Below are positions 8,498 through 9,526 of a stretch of 9,526 nt of DNA, in pieces. Made by a program: the position numbers and the translations under genes. Positions within the stretch are counted from its first letter, which is position 1, and each line of letters opens with the position of its first letter. Source of the stretch: Thermoplasmata archaeon (GTDB taxonomy: Archaea; Thermoplasmatota; Thermoplasmata; Lutacidiplasmatales; UBA184); the NCBI GenBank assembly GCA_030043255.1, contig JASHYB010000178.1:1-9526 (forward strand), given 5' to 3'. The notes beneath the pieces were generated by a model that was not told where the DNA came from, did no database searches, and saw only the letters and a program-made list of their open reading frames with translations.

Positions 8498-8974
8498 TCA
8501 TCGCGGCCGCTTTACCACATTCTCCCGGTAGGTATGATCGCGGAGAACGACAGATTCGGGGACGACCTTAAGAAACGTCATCGGCAATCGGCCGGTAACC
8601 TTCTCGTCGGGCGCGACCGGTGGTTCCACGTAACCGTCCAGCTGGCGATAGTACCGTCTCAGCAGCCGGGATGCACGCGCATCGTTCCAGCCCTCGATGC
8701 TAGCCCGGCCCCGAATGCTAACATGCTCGAGCAATCCGCTCTTCGGATCGAAGTCAGCTAACCCCACAGCCACCCGTGGGTCACCCCGAACCCGCGCCTG
8801 CAACGTGTTGAATCCCTCCTCGAGGATGAACCAGAGGGCACCGTCCTCCCAGAGGAACCAGAAGAGCGAGTTGCGAGCCCCCTCGTCGGAGCCTGTCGCG
8901 ATGTGAGCGAGCAACGGACGGGACAGAAACTCTTCGAGATCGATGCTCCCCGCCTTACTTCGGTCCACTTTCAT
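8498..8974 (-). CDS. PNPOx-like split-barrel flavin/F420-binding protein
   Basis: This encodes a 158-residue protein of the pyridoxamine 5'-phosphate oxidase-like split-barrel fold. The pattern is typical: an N-terminal helix (DLEEFLSRPLLAHIAT), a strand pair that reads as NSLFWFLWEDGALWFILEEG, then NTLQARVRGDPRVAVGLADFD, a barrel strand HVSIRGRASIEGW, and a helix containing RLLRRYYRQLDGY. Members bind FMN, F420 or haem as homodimers and reduce or oxidise small molecules; cofactor and substrate cannot be told here. Length is usual for small single-domain members. ATG at 8974 is the only good start, but no Shine-Dalgarno sequence precedes it, so it may be leaderless or weakly translated. It lies downstream of the toxin gene on the same strand with 141 bases between them, so it is probably expressed separately. 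Composition is less GC-rich than the left part of the window. Confidence 0.82.
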   Translation of the reverse strand: MKVDRSKAGSIDLEEFLSRPLLAHIATGSDEGARNSLFWFLWEDGALWFILEEGFNTLQARVRGDPRVAVGLADFDPKSGLLEHVSIRGRASIEGWNDARASRLLRRYYRQLDGYVEPPVAPDEKVTGRLPMTFLKVVPESVVLRDHTYRENVVKRPR

Positions 8975-9087
8975 CGAACGAGAGTGCGATGGTTGGGTCC
9001 TATGTCAGGGGTTCGGACTCGGGGAGGCGGTCTCCCCGCGAGCAACCTCCCGGGCTGGAGGGGAACATCGCTGACCGACGGAGGTCC

Positions 9088-9119
9088 GTGAACCCGGCCC
9101 GGTCGCCGGCCGGGCTCAC
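9088..9119 (-). terminator. GC-rich hairpin at end of toxin gene
   Basis: GTGA, a mismatched base, then CCCGGCC pairs with GGCCGGG, a mismatched base and TCAC, giving 11 paired bases around an 8-base loop. It overlaps the toxin stop codon (9116-9118). On the minus strand no U-run follows, so it is not a classic intrinsic terminator; it could still slow polymerase or protect the transcript end. Confidence 0.4.
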
Positions 9120-9436
9120 GCACCTTGCCTAGGCGAGGACGACCGAAGCCTGTTGAGCCGTCGGTAGAACCCTGGCCGGGCTCCCACGCCGATCAGGATC
9201 AACAACGCTCCGTCTACCTCGAAGAGGAGGCGATAGCGGTCGTCGAGAAAGTGCGCGACGCGGACTCCCGCACGCAGGGGTCTGCGCATCTCCACTACGG
9301 TGTACCCGGGGCCCGGCGAGAAGGGCCGTCGACGGATTCCGGCGAGGACGTGCCACAGGTCGTCTTGCGCCGCCCGGGGGAGGTCCCAGAAGTCGTCGTC
9401 GAACCGACGGTCCCGAACCACGCGTAGCGGCGTCAC
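9116..9436 (-). CDS. RelE/ParE-superfamily toxin
   Basis: This encodes a 106-residue basic protein with the layout of RelE/ParE toxins: an opening strand and helix (VVRDRRFDDDFWDLPRAAQDDLWHVLAGI), a Gly/Pro-containing turn, then central beta strands (TVVEMRRPLRAGVRVAHFLDDRYRLLFEVDGALLILIGVG) and a C-terminal GFYRRL. The segment RLLFEVDGALLILIGVGARPGFYRRL closely follows the usual RelE ending with its late Tyr and Arg residues. RelE members cleave mRNA on the ribosome and ParE members poison gyrase; which type this is cannot be told. GTG at 9436 overlaps the antitoxin stop as GTGA, so translation is probably coupled, and the antitoxin is made first. No Shine-Dalgarno sequence precedes it. A solitary or degraded toxin is unlikely given the intact frame and partner. 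Confidence 0.75.
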   Translation of the reverse strand: MTPLRVVRDRRFDDDFWDLPRAAQDDLWHVLAGIRRRPFSPGPGYTVVEMRRPLRAGVRVAHFLDDRYRLLFEVDGALLILIGVGARPGFYRRLNRLRSSSPRQGA

Positions 9437-9525
9437 CGCGAAGGCCGACGGGCGCGATGCTGGGCGTAGAGGGTTTCGATGGGTTCGAGCTTGACCTTCC
9501 CGGCGTGAACGTCGTCGAGCCGTTG
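9433..9525 (-). CDS. Antitoxin C-terminal part, cut by window edge
   Basis: The frame is open from the right edge of the window and ends with TGA at 9435-9433, giving the last 30 residues of a protein whose start lies outside. The visible part is a charged tail (about RLDDVHAGKVKLEPIETLY followed by an Arg-rich end). Such a tail fits the toxin-wrapping C terminus of type II antitoxins. The stop overlaps the toxin GTG by four bases. The DNA-binding domain is not in the window, so the antitoxin family cannot be named; autoregulation of the pair by the antitoxin is expected from the class, not seen here. Confidence 0.6.
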   Translation of the reverse strand, partial: QRLDDVHAGKVKLEPIETLYAQHRARRPSR

Positions 9526-9526
9526 C

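Overview
The window is a high-GC prokaryotic chromosome segment. It reads as ordinary metabolic and housekeeping-type DNA; I did not find a convincing undescribed multi-gene system. Genes are tightly packed, sense frames carry G or C at most third positions (which also creates long antisense open frames), and several genes lack a clear Shine-Dalgarno sequence. I cannot decide between a high-GC bacterium and a high-GC archaeon: no rRNA, ribosomal protein, tRNA or lineage-specific gene is present, and every family seen occurs in both domains.

Layout. Positions 1-1175 hold the 3' part of a class II fumarase gene (fumC, + strand), whose start lies outside the window. Facing it is a compact minus-strand cluster read 4691 to 1203: a YtcJ-type amidohydrolase, a 12-helix MFS transporter 16 bases further on, and a small DoxX-like membrane protein whose probable start overlaps the MFS stop. 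The cluster looks like one transcription unit. It may couple transport of a small molecule with hydrolysis of an amide or ester, but the substrate is unknown.

A 135-base divergent spacer follows. It carries a 17-codon reading frame with a good ribosome binding site, which ends just before the TTG start of a TehB-like SAM-dependent methyltransferase (4827-5450, +). Converging on this is a metallophosphatase of the purple-acid-phosphatase-like type (7014 to 5590, -).

Positions 7015-7584 hold no gene I can support. From about 7270 to 9000 the DNA is visibly richer in A and T. This stretch contains a HAD-family hydrolase (7585-8364, +) and a PNPOx-like split-barrel flavin or F420 protein (8974 to 8498, -), so it may have a different history from the first 7 kb.

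The right edge holds a type II toxin-antitoxin pair on the minus strand: the last 30 residues of an antitoxin (cut by the window end), overlapping by GTGA with a RelE/ParE-like toxin (9436 to 9116). A strong hairpin sits at the toxin's stop codon. The points most worth a second look are the short leader frame before the methyltransferase, the likely CTG start of the DoxX-like gene, the composition shift with its 570-base gene-free stretch, and the edge toxin-antitoxin pair.
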